From NCBI GenBank assembly GCA_009667805.1, contig CM019063.1, positions 81,309,877 through 81,373,876 of the forward strand: a DNA stretch of 64,000 bases, given 5' to 3'. The stretch's first letter is position 1. The number at the start of each line of letters is the position of its first letter. This stretch comes from Leptobrachium leishanense. Its lineage: Eukaryota > Chordata > Amphibia > Anura > Megophryidae. Of the stretch, positions 63,346-64,000 are shown piece after piece. The position numbers were made by a program, and so were the translations under genes. The notes beneath the pieces were generated by a model. The model was not told where the DNA came from. It did not search any database and worked only from the letters and a program-made list of their open reading frames with translations.

Positions 63346-63729
63346 TTATGAGGTCTGTTCTTATTGGAAAGTGGTCACATGACATAAAATAAAAGTATCG
63401 GTACTCGGTATCGGTGAGTACTTGAAAAAAAGTATCGGTACTCGTACTCGGTCTTAAAAAAGTGGTATTGGTGCATCCCTAATATATACACACACATATA
63501 TACATACATATACATAGATACACACAACAAAATAGTGTTTAAATAAAGGTCTTTATTCATCACATGTATCTGACGCTGCCTCTATAGGCTGTTATGAATA
63601 AAGACCTCTATTTAAACACTATTTTGTTGAAATTATCAGGACAAGTAGATCGTCCTGAGGGATAAGTAGATTGGACTACTACTTAGTCCGTTGGACAAGT
63701 AGATTTTTTTTTAAATTTCCACACCCCTG

Positions 63730-63940
63730 ATATGAGCTGGGGCAAATATATCCATATGAGCTCGGGCCTGGGGGCAAATACATCCATATGAGCAGGGACC
63801 TGGGGGCAAACATATCCATATGAGCTGGGGGCAAACATATCCATATGAGCTGGCCTGGGGCAAATACATCCATATGAGCTGGCCTGGGGCAAATACATCC
63901 ATAGGAGCTGGGGGCAAATATATCCATATAACCAGTGCTG
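63730..63940. repeat. Minisatellite array M7
   Basis: Eight to nine units of ATATGAGCTGGGGGCAAATA type, several with a GCCTG insert; the continuation of M5. The last 60 bases of the window (63941-64000) start another repeat, GTGCTGTGCATCTTATTCTG, with a second degenerate unit. Confidence 0.9.
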
Positions 63941-64000
63941 TGCATCTTATTCTGGGGGCTCAGTGCTGGGTATATTATTCTGGGAGTCCATTGCTGTGCA

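Larger units (their letters stand above)
62683..63481 (-). mobile_element. TAGGGATGCACC-type hAT with minisatellite and palindrome
   Basis: On the minus strand it starts TAGGGATGCACCAATACCAC at 63481, runs through CCGATACCGAGTACCGATAC and TCCAATAAGAACAGACCTCA exactly as in 13392-14336, then minisatellite M6, then a GC palindrome (62770-62985), and ends near 62683 with GGTATTGGGGGCATCCCTGG. Same layout as the intact copy in the first intron. Target duplication not found. Confidence 0.78.
62570..63729. mobile_element. hAT element inserted in the minisatellite
   Basis: Ends CAGGGGTGTGGGAATTGT and (reversed) CAGGGGTGTGGAAATTTA. Flanking ATATGAGCT at 62561-62569 and 63730-63738 is consistent with an 8-bp duplication, though the host is itself repetitive. 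It contains a decayed TAGGGATGCACC hAT (62683-63481) and a short inverted pair near 63545-63625 (AATAAAGACC-TATTTAAACACTATTTTGTTG). Confidence 0.75.

Overview
The window looks like a piece of an anuran (frog or toad) nuclear genome. The evidence is a vertebrate host gene with short exons and long introns, set among repeats of types familiar from frog genomes: CR1 LINEs ending in TTTCTATG repeats, Tc1/mariner and hAT transposons, TTAA-flanked piggyBac-like MITEs, a Ty3/gypsy element and an endogenous retrovirus. The species cannot be resolved from sequence reading alone.

Host gene. The minus strand of the first 26 kb carries the 5' end of TNPO1 (transportin-1, karyopherin beta-2). Four coding exons join in frame into the first 146 residues: exon 1 at 25840-25736, exon 2 at 11535-11460, exon 3 at 3574-3425, exon 4 at 3321-3215. 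All are flanked by GT/AG sites. The CpG-rich promoter lies at about 25430-26000. The gene continues beyond position 1. No other host gene was recognised; 26-64 kb, upstream of TNPO1, appears to be almost entirely transposons and tandem repeats.

Introns (1-25.7 kb). These hold many small non-autonomous elements: five copies of a GGCYRGTGTCAGACGAGCG-ended MITE, several hAT-type MITEs, two palindromic TTAA-flanked elements, a modular hairpin complex (17.0-19.4 kb), a retroposed LINE-like insertion with a SINE inside it, a 1.2-kb minisatellite inside a TA-flanked transposon (0.4-1.9 kb), and a 2.5-kb G-rich minisatellite just inside intron 1.

Upstream region (26-64 kb). This is a stack of nested insertions whose order can be read from target-site duplications (TSDs). 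A palindromic GGTTATTCAAAGAGA element was hit by a CR1 LINE (27.3-39.6 kb). The LINE was then hit by two hAT elements, a TTAA MITE and a complete Ty3/gypsy retrotransposon (29.7-34.3 kb) with identical 225-bp LTRs and one uninterrupted 1,363-residue gag-pol frame. Next, a hAT transposon with a decayed transposase gene (40.9-52.0 kb) is split by a 7.1-kb endogenous retrovirus with gag, pol and env remnants. Then come three Tc1-like transposons: the first (52.6-56.0 kb) has a transposase frame broken only by one hAT insertion, the second is frameshifted, the third truncated. The last 3 kb is a further nest of minisatellites and hAT elements.

A recurring theme is one minisatellite family, core AGCTCACACATGGATAT followed by a GCCCCC stretch, found as seven arrays inside or beside DNA transposons with different terminal repeats. 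Several of these elements also carry long GC-rich palindromes that place splice-donor-like sequences symmetrically in both arms. I found no evidence of an unknown gene system; the repeat family and its carriers are the most unusual content.
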